Source: Mimachlamys varia (taxonomy: Eukaryota > Mollusca > Bivalvia > Pectinida > Pectinidae). Taken from it: a stretch of 64,000 nucleotides of DNA. The position numbers and the translations under genes are program-made. The notes under the pieces were generated by a model. That model was not told where the DNA came from, ran no database searches, and was given only the letters and a program-made list of their open reading frames with translations. This document shows positions 51,918 to 64,000 of this stretch, in pieces. Every line of letters begins with the position of its first letter. Within the stretch, counting starts at the first letter, position 1. The stretch covers positions 20,892,757-20,956,756 of the forward strand of contig OX392543.1 in NCBI GenBank assembly GCA_947623455.1, read 5' to 3'.

Positions 51918-54021
51918 AACTACTTTTCGGTTGTTAGCGGGGCCATTCGTGTCACACTGACACATCCAGCTGCTTCAGATTTCAACCCTTTTTACTGTAG
52001 TCAGATATTTGCCCAGTTTTCCGTAAGAAACTGTAGGCGATTGATTCGTGTTTTAGTTGGTTTAAACTGTTTGGTGTGAGGATCAAGTTATGGAAACTTC
52101 CACTGCCTCAATTTATGATGGATTTTATTCCTTAAAATGAAAATTTTGTTAGAAGGTCTATTTTAACGTGATCAGCACCAAACATCAAAATATTGGATAT
52201 TTAAGATTTATTTAGTTTTATGACGTAGCTATCAATGCTGATAACACAGTTGATAACCAATACATTGATAGTTTGAATGATAGCACTATATACGATATAT
52301 GGTCATGGAGCCCATACACATGTATCAATACAAGATCAACATGTTTAATCGACTAAGCTGGAACATATTAACCATTCCCTTTTACTTTATCACGATTAAA
52401 TATGATTATCTGTGAAAATGGACATTTACGTTTAAGAACGATTTTTTTTCCAAAAGGACTTTCCCAAGTTATCGTGATGATGGGCAGATATTTTTTGTTT
52501 TAGATTTGAAAAGTAATCAGGAAAATGATTATTTGTACAATATATGATGCTAAAGGTTGTAATATAAGTTTGTTTGCTTACATAACACGATTATAATTTC
52601 TATGTTAATATAAATGGACATTTTAGTAGCTAAACAATATTCTTATTGAGCGAAGTTGTTCAGGAAATTAAATAAGCATCTTTTAAGAATGTACAATCCA
52701 CCAAACAACAAAATATAAAATTAAAAAAGAACAAAAAAAGAAAGGGGAAACAAAGATTGTAGTATTTTACCATGATTTCTTTTTGGGAAGAAATAAAGGT
52801 AAAATAATAGACCCACCAGTATTTATAGCTTGTACCTATTGTTGACAAAATCCGTCCCACGAAACACATTATCACCACCTTGATATTTGAGTTAGTGGTG
52901 CAGACTTTATCTCAGAGAAGTTCACATTGAAATTGAATACACTGACAACCTTTGCCCGGATATCTATCACAATAAACTCATTCACCCCTGAAGACACATT
53001 CGCCATCTTCTACTTTAAAGGTTGGAATAGCTCATTATGGAAGTAAAGGGGTTGGTGAGTTCAACTGGCTCTGATTTCGGCACTATAGAATTGAAAATTT
53101 CTTTCATTGATGAAGTGGTTTGGCTTTCTACCACCGTGAAATTGACACTGACCTTCGATTTCAGTATGAAATTGTCACTGCTATCTTTCACCGGTATAGA
53201 AAACGATTTTTATTCACCTGTTCATGTTTCACACGATATTAACAGTTGCATACATTCAGTTTTTGATTATTCAGCGTGGGCTTAATATAAGGTTTCTGTT
53301 TACAATGATTGAAAACGACATTAGACATTGAATTTAAATAAATTTTCCTATCAGAAGTCCACAGATTTTAGTTTTTGCTGAAATGAATAAATTCTGGCTG
53401 CTTTTTCATACTTCATACCCCCCCCAAATATATGCCCAATGAAGATTTGAAAGCAAGAGAGCCTTTAGGAAACTTTTGATATACTTTTGTAAAGCATTAG
53501 GTGTTATATTCGAGGAAAGAAGATATTTTCGAAAGTTTTCCTAAAGTTCATTATATAAATATATGTCATTGCCAACATGCTAATTACCTAATCAATATGT
53601 AAAATTCACATAGCTTTATTTGTAATAATAGTTATTACTTCATTAAAATATATTTTGACGTTTTCACCATCATTTCAGTATTCACAAAATTAGACTGTAC
53701 ACCCGAAAGACATTCGTATGGTGGAAAATTTCAGCCATTGACTTTCGACCTACCTATGTTGACATAGATGAATCGAAAGTCGACGGCAGGAATGTGTCAC
53801 CAGGCACTCGAGTTGCAGAAAGGGACGCACAAGAAATCTGAACCACAAACATATCTCTCAGGTATTGCTATTGTTTACGGAGGTGTTAAAGTTGACCCAG
53901 CCCGAATTGCAGTAACTCTCGAGTTGGTAACTCCTATTGTGGAGTAACATTTTTGGGACAGAATTTGTCAATATGTTCTGAAAAAGTTATGGATCATGAA
54001 CTTACAATTACAGAAATAATT

Positions 54022-54327
54022 GGAACAGTTCTTCAAAAGTTGGTTAATATTTTGGTAACAATAATAATATATGGACGAATAACTGTGCTCTAAGACGAGA
54101 ATTAATTTTTGTAATATGATATAGGAACAGTTCTTCAAAAGTTGGTTAATATTTTGGTAACAATTATAATAAATGAACGAATAACTGTGCTCTAAGACGA
54201 GAATTAATTGGTGTAAGATAGTATGGGAACAGTTCATTAAAAGTTGGTTGACATTTTGGTAACAATAATAATATATGGACGCATAACTGTGCTCTAAGAC
54301 GAGAATTAATTGGTGTAAGATAAGATG
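54022..54327 (+). repeat. 102-bp minisatellite, unit H (3 copies)
   Basis: Copies start at 54022, 54124 and 54226, matching unit D at offset 27,848. Confidence 0.93.
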
Positions 54328-57300
54328 GTAACAAGCTGTTAATTAGCGTATAACCACAACATCGTAATCCTCCTAGGATTATATTACTACTAATCTCATT
54401 AATGATTAACATTGTTGTTATGATGGGCTTAAAAGTGTCTTGTCACATTCAGTGCCCTGTAAAAAGCCTAAAATATAATATTACAGAACCTAGCCTAGAT
54501 CACAGATTATGCATGACTAAATATGATAATTAATATAATTACGTTTCTGTATATTGTTTCATTATTGCACTATATACAACACTTTAATAGAAAGGTTGTG
54601 TACGATATTGTTTATGTGTATATATATTATAGTATTTGTTATACCGTTGTTGTTTTTTGTCATTATTATATAATTAAAATATGCATGTGATAGAACTTTT
54701 ACGATACAAACGACAAAATGTATCAAGTAAACATGTATTAATATGTTATCAGCTATATTATTTTGTATTTGACCTTGGCACCTACTGGTTTTAGAGGTCA
54801 AGGCCATGCATGGAATCAATCTGGTATGACCTTGTATATTTTGTCAGTTTTTTTTTTAAATTGACATAACACATCTTAATTACGTTTCACATGTTTTCAA
54901 TAGATAATGATTTTTTTTATCGTTTAACTGTCCATTCATAAAATCATGTCTTCCATGTATATCATGATTTAGTCATGTGACATAAAAGGCACGCGATTTC
55001 AAGGTCATGTGCCTATTGTAGAAAAATGAATGTCTTTCGTTATCAAGATATTGGCATACCTAAAATAATCTGAGATTATTTAATTTTTCAACATGATAAT
55101 TGATTACTAACTTGATACCAGGTAATAATCCATTAAAAGAGCTACACTTCTGAGCTTTACAAATTGTTAACCTTCTTGGAATGTTGGAATGCAAAAGATA
55201 ATCGTTTATTTAAATCTTTGTTCTTTCTACGTTTTTCCATTTTACAAAATTGCTGCCAAATCGGCGTAAATGTGTTATTTTCTATTCTGGTATTTCAATT
55301 GGGATTAGTGACAGTTATTTAATTACTTCATAACTTAAGTGTTAATTAAATGGGCCATATATTGTTATATCTAATTAGACCAAACTGAAATGTTTTGAAA
55401 ATGACCCCGTGCAACATAGCCTAGCAGCTATTTTTCATTTAAATTTGGCTTCAATCAACGGCAATGCATATACATATCCCACAAGACGTATTAATCTTAT
55501 AATACAATGTACGACTACAAGATCGCTGGCTGCTGACGACTCAACAATGTCTCATAATGTGTGAAATCCAAACTATGCTGTTAATTGCTTTAAAAGAGAT
55601 TTGTATTTATTTCAATGTTTTTGTTTTATTGTCTTTGAAAAGAAAACTAGAATCATGTTTAAATCCAGCTGATCACGATTAAAAATAAGTATCTGTGAAA
55701 ATGGACATTTACGTTAAGAACGATTGGTTTTCCAAAGGTTTTCATGTCATCGTGATAATGGACAGATATTTTTTGTTTTATATTTGAAAAGTAATCAAGA
55801 ACATAACTATTTGTACAATTTACGACGCTAAAGGTTGTAATTTAAGTTTGTTTGCTTATATAACACGATTATAAGTTATACGTTAGTGAAGGGTGTCATT
55901 CAAAGGTAGGCAAACTATTTGACTTATTCTATGAACCCTTCACTAGTTTTCAGATGATTGTAAATGATACGACCAAACAAACTCGTATCGGTTAATAAAT
56001 CTACAAAAGCGAATGGACATGGATAGGATCTCAAACGATATCTCTGAAATCTGAGACGTTTTTTTTTTTTGTTTCCCTGAGAGCATCATTTACTTCTTAT
56101 CCGTGACTTTCGAAATCAGCATCCCGACACTTAGCTCACTCATCCCTGAAGACATATTTGAACTCTATCCAAAGCAAAGGTGGTGATGGTTTATTATTAT
56201 ATGTCAGGGGTGAATGAGTCAAGGAATCATGTTTTATATCTCAGACAGACATCAATATCATTAAGTATCAATGTTGAGTTCCAATTTTGACACCAATGTG
56301 TAGGTGTTGATGCCTCCGTCTGTACTGTAGCCTCAGTGCCATTCGACTTTTTAACACCATTATACTCTAGTCAGATATTTGCTCAGTTTCTCGTATTTGT
56401 AGACGATTTGTTCGTGTATAAAGTTGTACGATTAAACTATTTGAAATAATGATCAAGTTACGGAGATTTCCAATATCTTAATTTTTTATGGTTGTTTTAT
56501 TCCCGAAATTGAAAGATGTTTAACATTTCAAAATGTTAATTTTGAAATTGGTAAGCATCAAACTATCAAAAGTCAGACATGTAAGAATTATTTCTTTCTT
56601 TAGCCTGACTGTCAATGTTATGAACAAAGTTGATAAAGAATGTTATATGTTCAGATAATAACAATACATAGGATATATTGACATGATGTATGAGCCAATA
56701 TCAATATATCTATGATACAAGATCAACGTCTTTAATCGACAAAGCTGGAATATGTTTACCATTCTCAACTAAAAATCACCTTATAGCACTGTCATTTATA
56801 ACAGATCCTGTTCATATTATTCATTGACTTGCAGTTAAGTTTGTCAAATACATCAAATTGGGCGATGATGGATATGCTTGATTCAGGTTGTTTGTTCCCT
56901 TTAACAATAAGTGCCTTAAATACCAAATCTTTATCTTTTGTATTTCCCTACTCTGGCAAGTCCGTTGATGAGACTTTAAATCCAGTTCCTTGTATTGTTG
57001 ATCCTTCTGAGGATTTCCTGATTTTCTCATTTAATAACACAGAGGTTTATCCAGCATATGTCACAATCACTACGCTATTTCATAAACTTCTTTTTAACAA
57101 TAAGCAAAAAACAACAAGAAATACATTTAGAACAAAAACAAAACAAAAATGACAAAGTTTTGTAAGGATAATGTTTTATATAATGATGAAATAGAAAAGG
57201 AAATAGTCAATGTGGATTGATTCCTATGACCAATATCAGCACTGTCATAGTGACTATTTGTGCTACATTGAACATATTTCTTAGTAGCAGTGATTAACAT

Positions 57301-58248
57301 TTTTATGGTGATACGATTAAACAAACTGCAAGTTTATCATCCCCACCTACTTCAAATCAGAACATGGACTTCATTATTTACCTGTCGGGGAGCAGTCAGT
57401 ATTTCGTTATGCAATATTTTAACTTGACGTCTCCACCTCCATCCAATCAAGCCTTGGTATTTTTGTCAGATGGACATCTCGTGTTTAATGTGTAAGTGTG
57501 TCAATAATGTCATTGTTTTAGTTACTAAAAACATGTGTTGTTTAAGTTACTGATTTTTTAAAAACTTAAATACACGTTAAGAATTTTTGTCAAGGTCAAG
57601 ATTATTACCCTGACCCTGTTCCTCATCATGTTCATCATCATCTACGTCATTATGATTATTACGATTAATTTTATGTGTTTTGATGCACACGTCAGAATGT
57701 GCATGACGTTTCAGTGAGCTTGCATGCTTTACATAAAGACCTGTATTCTAGACAATAAAAGCTTCTGTTTTGTCTGTCATACGAGATGTATGATATTTTT
57801 AAGATAATTATAATAAATTGTTTTAGCAGAAAAAAACGCATTGTGTTGTGTTTGTCTATTTCTATATGAGTCAAAACAGATGGAAAACAGGAACTTAGAT
57901 ATATACTTATCGATCATGATGGGAATGGAACATAAACCTCGTTAAACTTGGTTACAAGCATGCTCTACATGGCCGGAGAAGATGATCATATGATCGAAAA
58001 TGTCACCGATTCGTCTTAGTTTTACTCTTACGATGTAAATACGTACATCCGAAATTCACTTTCGATTAATTCTTCGTATTCTGCAATTGGTTAGCCTTCA
58101 CATCTCACTCATATAACTTTGCTTGATACTTGGTCCGTACAAGATTTGTTCAACAATCCAAGGAAAGATCATTCTAATGAGCGCGAATGAAATGAATGAT
58201 CATCAAATAAGGAGCCATGATATCCAAAATGAACTACATTCGAGTCTA

Positions 58249-59007
58249 ACGAGCCGGAGCGGATACACTACCTGTGATACAATGTACTGGAGAGCGGATT
58301 GATATAGCGGTACAATGACTGGCACAAATACAATGAGCCAATGACAAAGTGTTTCATACGATTGTAGTTTTCAACTAAAGTGGAAACATGGTAATTAATG
58401 CACCTTTGAGAAAACTCAATATGAACTGAAGGCCAATATTCCGAATGCGTGTAATCTACTGAACATAAACTGTTAAAATGTAAAGGTTTTTTTTAGACTT
58501 AATATAGTCGATTATTGTCGGAGGTACACAAGGGTAAATAGTCAGGTGTGTTTTTGTATCAACTGGCATGAACGACATTAGAGAACCTTGTCTAACACCA
58601 ATGGACATTTAAAAAAAAAATTAAATTTCAAAATGTACGAGCCGGAGCATATACACTACCTGTGATGCAATGTACTGGAGAGCGGATTGATATAGCGGTA
58701 CAATGACTGGCACAAATACAATGAGCCAATGACAAAGTGTTCATCATACGATTGTAGTTCTCAACTAAAGTGGAAACATGGTAATTAATGCACCTTTGAG
58801 AAAACTCAATATGAACTGAAGGCCAATATTCCGAATGCGTGTAACCTACGGAACACAACCTGTTAAAATGAAAAGGTTTAATAGAGTAGATTACTGTCGG
58901 AGGTACACAGGGGTAAATAGTCGGGGGCTTTTTGTATCAAATGGCATGAACGACATTAGAGCACCTTGTCTAACACCAATGGAAATTTTAAAAGTTATTT
59001 CAAAATG
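58249..59007 (+). repeat. 386-bp subrepeat array, unit I (2 copies)
   Basis: Copies start at 58249 and 58637, matching unit F at offset 21,139. Confidence 0.92.
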
Positions 59008-61067
59008 AACTACGCTTCGGTTGTTAGCGGGGCCATTCGTGTCACACTGACACATCCAGCTGCTTCAGATTTCAACCCTTTTTACTGTAGTCAGATATTT
59101 TCCCAGTTTCCCGTAAGAAACTGTAGGCGACTGCTTCGTGTTTTATGTTGGTTTAAACTGTTTGGTGTGTGGATCAAGTTATGGAAACTTCCACTGCCTC
59201 AATTTATGATGGATTTTATTCCTTAAAATGAACATTTTATTAGAAGGTCTATTTTTAACGTGGTCAGCACCAAACATGAAAATATTGGATATTTAAGATT
59301 TATTTAGTTTTATGACGTAGCTATCAATGCTGATAACACAGTTGATAACCAATACATTGATAGTTTGAATGATAGCACTATATACGATATATGGTCATGG
59401 AGCCCATACACATGTATCAATACAAGATCAACATGTTTAATCGACTAAGCTGGAACATATTAACCATTCCCTTTTACTTTATCACGATTAAATATGATTA
59501 TCTGTGAAAATGGACATTTACGTTTAAGAACGATTTTTTTTCCAAAAGGACTTTCCCAAGTTATCGTGATGATGGGCAGATATTTTTTGTTTTAGATTTG
59601 AAAAGTAATCAGGAAAATAATTATTTGTACAATATATGATGCTAAAGGTTGTAATATAAGTTTGTTTGCTTACATAACACGATTATAATTTCTATGTTAA
59701 TATAAATGGACATTTTAGTAGCTAAACAATATTCTTATTGAGCGAAGTTGTTCAGGAAATTAAATAAGCATCTTTTAAGAATGTACAATCCACCAAACAA
59801 CAAAATATAAAATTAAAAAAGAACAAAAAAAGAAAGGGGAAACAAAGATTGTAGTATTTTACCATGATTTCTTTTTGGGAAGAAATAAAGGTAAAATAAT
59901 GGACCCACCAGTATTTATAGCTTGTACCTATTGTTGACAAAATCCGTCCCACGAAACACATTATCACCACCTTGATATTTGAGTTAGTGGTGCAGACTTT
60001 ATCTCAGAGAAGTTCACATTGAAATTGAATACACTGACAACCTTTGCCCGGATATCTATCACAATAAACTCATTCACCCCTGAAGACACATTCGCCCTCT
60101 TCTACTTTAAAGGTTGGAATAGCTCATTATGGAAGTAAAGGGGTTGGTGAGTTCAACTGGCTCTGATTTCGGCACTATAGAATTGAAAATTTCTTTCATT
60201 GATGAAGTGGTTTGGCTTTCTACCACCGTGAAATTGACACTGACCTTCGATTTCAGTATGAAATTGTCACTGCTATCTTTCACCTGTTCATGTTTCACAT
60301 GATATTAACAGTTGCATACATTCAGTTTTTGATTATTCAGCGTGGGCTTAATATAAGGTTTCTGTTTACAATGATTGAAAACGACATTAGACATTGAATT
60401 TAAATAAATTTTCCTATCAGAAGTCCACAGATTTTAGTTTTTGCTGAAATGAATAAATTCTGGCTGCTTTTTCATACTTCATACCCCCCCCAAATATATG
60501 CCCAATGAAGATTTGAAAGCAAGAGAGCCTTTAGGAAACTTTTGATATACTTTTGTAAAGCATTAGGTGTTATATTCGAGGAAAGAAGATATTTTCGAAA
60601 GTTTTCCAAAAGTTCATTATATAAATATATGGCATTGCCAACATGCAAATGACCTAATCAATTTATTTGTATTAATAGTTATTACTTCATTAAAATATAT
60701 TTTGACGTTTTCACCATCATTTCAGTATTCACAAAATTAGACTGTACACCGAAAGACATTCGTATGGTGGCATATTTCAGCCATTGACTTTCGACCTACC
60801 TATGTTGACATAGATGAATCGAACGTCGACGGCAGGAATGTGCCACCAGGCACTCGAGTTGCATAAAAGGACGCACAAGAAATCTGAACCACAAACATAT
60901 CTCTCAGGTATTGCTATTGTTTATGGAGGTGTTAAAGTTGACCCAGCCCGAATTGCAGTAACTCTCGAGTTGGTAGCTCCTATTGTGGAGTAACATTTTT
61001 GGGACAGAATTTGTCAATATGTTCTGAAAAAGTTATGGATCATGAACTTACAATTACAGAAATAATT

Positions 61068-61271
61068 GGAACAGTTCTTCAAAAGTTGATTAATATTTTG
61101 GTAACAATAATAATATATGGACGAATAACTGTGCTCCAAGACGAGAATTAATTGGTGTAAGATAATATGGGAACAGTTCATCAAAAGTTGGTTGACATTT
61201 TGGTAACAATTATAATAAATGAACGAATAACTGTGCTCTAAGACGAGTATTTATTGGTGTAAGATAAGATG
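61068..61271 (+). repeat. 102-bp minisatellite, unit I (2 copies)
   Basis: Copies start at 61068 and 61170, matching unit F at offset 21,139. Confidence 0.93.
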
Positions 61272-64000
61272 GTAACAAGCTGTTAATTAGCGTATAACCA
61301 CAACATCGTAATCCTCCTAGGATTATATTACTACTAATCTCATTAATGATTAACATTATTGTTATGATGGGCTAAAAGTGTCTTTGTCACTTTCAGTGCC
61401 CTGTAAAAAGCCTAGAATATAATATTACAGAACCTAGCCTAGATCACAGATTATGCATGACTAAATATAATAATTAATATAATTACGTTTCTGTATATTG
61501 TTTCATTATTGCACTATATACAAACTTTAATAGAAAGGTTGTGTACGATATTGTTTATGTGTATATATATTATAGTATTTGTTATACCGTTGTTGTTTTT
61601 TGTCATTATTATATAATTAAAATATGCATGTGATAGAACTATTACGATACAAACGACAAAATGTATCAAGTTAACATGTATTAATATGTTATCAGCTATA
61701 TTATTTTGTATTTGACCTTGGCACCTACTGGTTTTAGAGGTCAAGGTCATGCATGGAATCAATCTGGTATGACCTTGTATATTTTGTCAGGATTTTTGTT
61801 GAAATTGACATAATACTTCTTGATTACGTTTCACATGTTTTTTTCACATGATAATGATTTTTTTATCGTTTAACTGTCCATTCATAAAATCATGTCTTCC
61901 ATGTATATCATGATTTAGTCATGTGACATAAAAGGCACGCGATTTCAAGGTCATGTGCCTATTGTAGAAAAATGAATGTCTTTTGTTATCAAGATATTGG
62001 CATACCTAAAACAATCTGAGATTATTTAATTTTTCAACATGATAATTGATTACTAACTTGATACTAGGTAATAATCCATTAAAAGAGCTACACTTCTAAG
62101 CTTTACAAATTGTTAACCTTCTTGGAATGTTGGAATGCAAAAGATAATCGTTTATTTTAATCTTTGTTCTTTCTACGTTTTTCCATTTTACAAAATTGCT
62201 GCCAAATCGGCGTAAATGTGTTATTTTCTATTCCGGTATTTCAATTGGGATTAGTGACAGTTATTTAATTACTTCATAACTTAAGTGTTAATTAAATGGA
62301 CCATATATTGTTATATCTAATTGGACCAAACTGAAATTATTTTGAAAATGACCCCGTGCAACATAGCCTAGCAGCTATTTTTCATTTAAATTTGGCTTCA
62401 ATCAACGGCAATGCATATACAAATCCCACAAGACGTATTAATCTTATAATACAATGTACGACTACAAGATCGCTGGTTGCTGACGACTCAACAATGTCTC
62501 ATATGTGTGAAATCCAAAATATGCTGTTAATTGCTTTAAAAGAGATTTGAATGTATTTTAATGTTTTTGTTTTATTGTCTTTGAAAAGAAAACTGGAATC
62601 ATGTTTAAATCCAGCTGATCACGATTAAAAATAAGTATCTGTGAAAATGGACATTTACGTTAAGAACGATTTGTTTTCCAAAGGTTTACATGTCATCGTG
62701 ATGATGGACAGATATTTTTTGTTTTATATTTGAAAAGTAATCAAGAACATAACTATTTGTACAATTGACGATGCTAAAGGTTGTAATATAAGTTTGTTTG
62801 CTTATATAACACGATTATAAGTTATATGTTAGTGAAGGGTGTCATTCAAAAGTAGGCAAACTATTTGACTTATTCTATTAACCCTTCACTAGTTTTCAGA
62901 TGATTATAAATGGTACGCCCAAACAAACTCGTATCGGTTAATAAATCTACAAAAGCGAATGGACATGGATAGGATCTCAAACGATATCTCTGAAATCTGT
63001 GACGCTTTTTTTTTGTTTCCCTGAGAGCATCATTTACTTCTTATCCATGACTTTCGGAATAGCATCCCGACACTTAGCTCACTCATCCCTGAAGACATAT
63101 TTGAACTCTATCCAAAGCAAAGGTGGTGATGGTTTATTATTATATGTCAGGGGTGAATGAGTCAAGGAATCATGTTTTATATATCAGACAGACATCAATA
63201 TCATTAAGTATCAATGTAGAGTTCCAATTTTGACACCCATGTTTAGGTGTTGATGCCTCCGTCTGTACTGTAGCCTCAGTGCCATTCGACTTTTGAACAC
63301 CATTATACTCTAGTCAGATATTTGCTCAGTTTCTCGTATTTGTAGACGATTTGTTCGTGTATAAAGTTGTAGGATTAAACTATTTGAAAAATGATCAAGT
63401 TACGGAGATTTCCAATATCTTAATTTTTGAAGACTGTTTTATTCCCGAAATTAAAAGATGTTTAACATTTCAAAATGTTAATTTTGAAATTGGTAAGCAT
63501 CAAACTATCAAAAGTCAGACATGCAAGAATTATTTCTTTCTTTAGCCTGACTGTCAATGTTATGAACAAAGTTGATAAAGAATGTTATATGTTCAGATTA
63601 TAAAAGTACATAGGATATATTGACATGATGTATGAGCTAATATCAATATATCTATAATACAAGATCAACGTGTTTAATCGACAAAGCTGGAATATGTTTA
63701 CCATTCTCAACTAAAAATCACCTTATAGTACTGTCATTTATAACAGATCCTGCTCATATTATTCATTGACTTGCAGTTAAGTTTGTCAAATACATCAAAA
63801 TGGGCGATGATGGATATGCTTGATTCAGGTTGTTTGTTCCCTTTAACAATAAGTGCCTTAAATACCAAATGTTTATCTTTTGTATTTCCCTACTCTGGCA
63901 AGTCCGTTGATGAGACTTTATATCCAGTTCCTTGTATTGGTGATCCTTCTGAGGATTTCCTGATTTTCTCATTTAATAACCCAGAGGTTTATCGAGCATA

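Larger units (their letters stand above)
50278..57760 (+). repeat. Tandem unit H (7,483 bp)
   Basis: Eighth unit, with three 386-bp subrepeats and three 102-bp copies. From 50797 it matches unit D at offset 27,848. Its leader (50278-50773) instead matches the E leader (offset 20,365), so the D-type body is joined to another leader inside the first 386-bp subrepeat. One base there (50796 A, D has G) marks the junction zone. Confidence 0.95.
57761..64000 (+). repeat. Tandem unit I (partial, 6,240 bp visible)
   Basis: Ninth unit, cut by the window edge. It matches unit F at offset 21,139 with no difference seen in the lines compared, including both F-specific deletions (near 60283 and 60661). 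The array clearly continues to the right. Confidence 0.95.

Overview
The window is one continuous tandem array of a long, A+T-rich repeat (about two-thirds A+T by eye). There are eight complete units of 6.7-7.6 kb and a ninth cut by the right edge, all in the same orientation. I saw no rRNA, tRNA, CRISPR array, recognisable transposase or convincing intact gene. The longest open frames are about 100-136 codons. At this base composition a stop arises roughly every 13 codons by chance, so frames of 80-100 codons are expected in a 7-kb unit read in six frames. Large, high-identity, non-coding tandem repeats with mononucleotide tracts and minisatellites point to nuclear DNA of a eukaryote, probably an animal. 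Clustered AGGTCA/TGACCT motifs recall mollusc genomes, but that is a weak hint.

Units, measured between copies of one anchor word (GCTTCTGTTTTGTCTGTC): A 2-7424, B 7425-14993, C 14994-22430, D 22431-29912, E 29913-36621, F 36622-43554, G 43555-50277, H 50278-57760, I 57761-64000 (partial). Layout inside a unit, using A: leader 2-489; array of a ~386-bp subrepeat 490-1638 (1-3 copies per unit); module S1 1639-1860; modules S2/S3 1861-2340; A-rich spacer; hairpin S4 2673-2759; two overlapping open frames 2735-3011; AT-rich DNA with a C tract (3098-3103); two overlapping open frames 3325-3697; a 102-bp minisatellite 3700-3992 (2-8 copies per unit); linker with AGGTCA motifs 3993-5340; second, diverged set of modules S3' 5341-5560, S4' about 5800-5880, S1' 5966-6212, S2' 6213-6440; open frame 6491-6823; 65-codon open frame 6958-7155; pyrimidine-rich CAT-repeat tail to 7424. 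Units differ in length mainly by copy number of the 386-bp and 102-bp subrepeats.

The array has higher-order structure. Positions 1-3678 match 14993-18670 (offset 14,992). Positions 23730-30521 match 30439-37230 (offset 6,709: E is a recent tandem copy of D). Positions 30439-42861 match 51578-64000 (offset 21,139), and 22949-30521 match 50797-58369 (offset 27,848). Ignoring E, the right part is a three-unit D-F-G block of about 21.1 kb that repeats. Several block edges fall inside the 386-bp subrepeats, suggesting unequal exchange or conversion there. Exact duplication over many kilobases could also be an assembly error, and only long reads can separate the two.

The possible coding material looks like decayed exons: short frames next to plausible splice sites, broken in different places in different units. 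I therefore describe the window as a complex satellite or tandemly amplified, mostly degenerate segment, not as a gene cluster.
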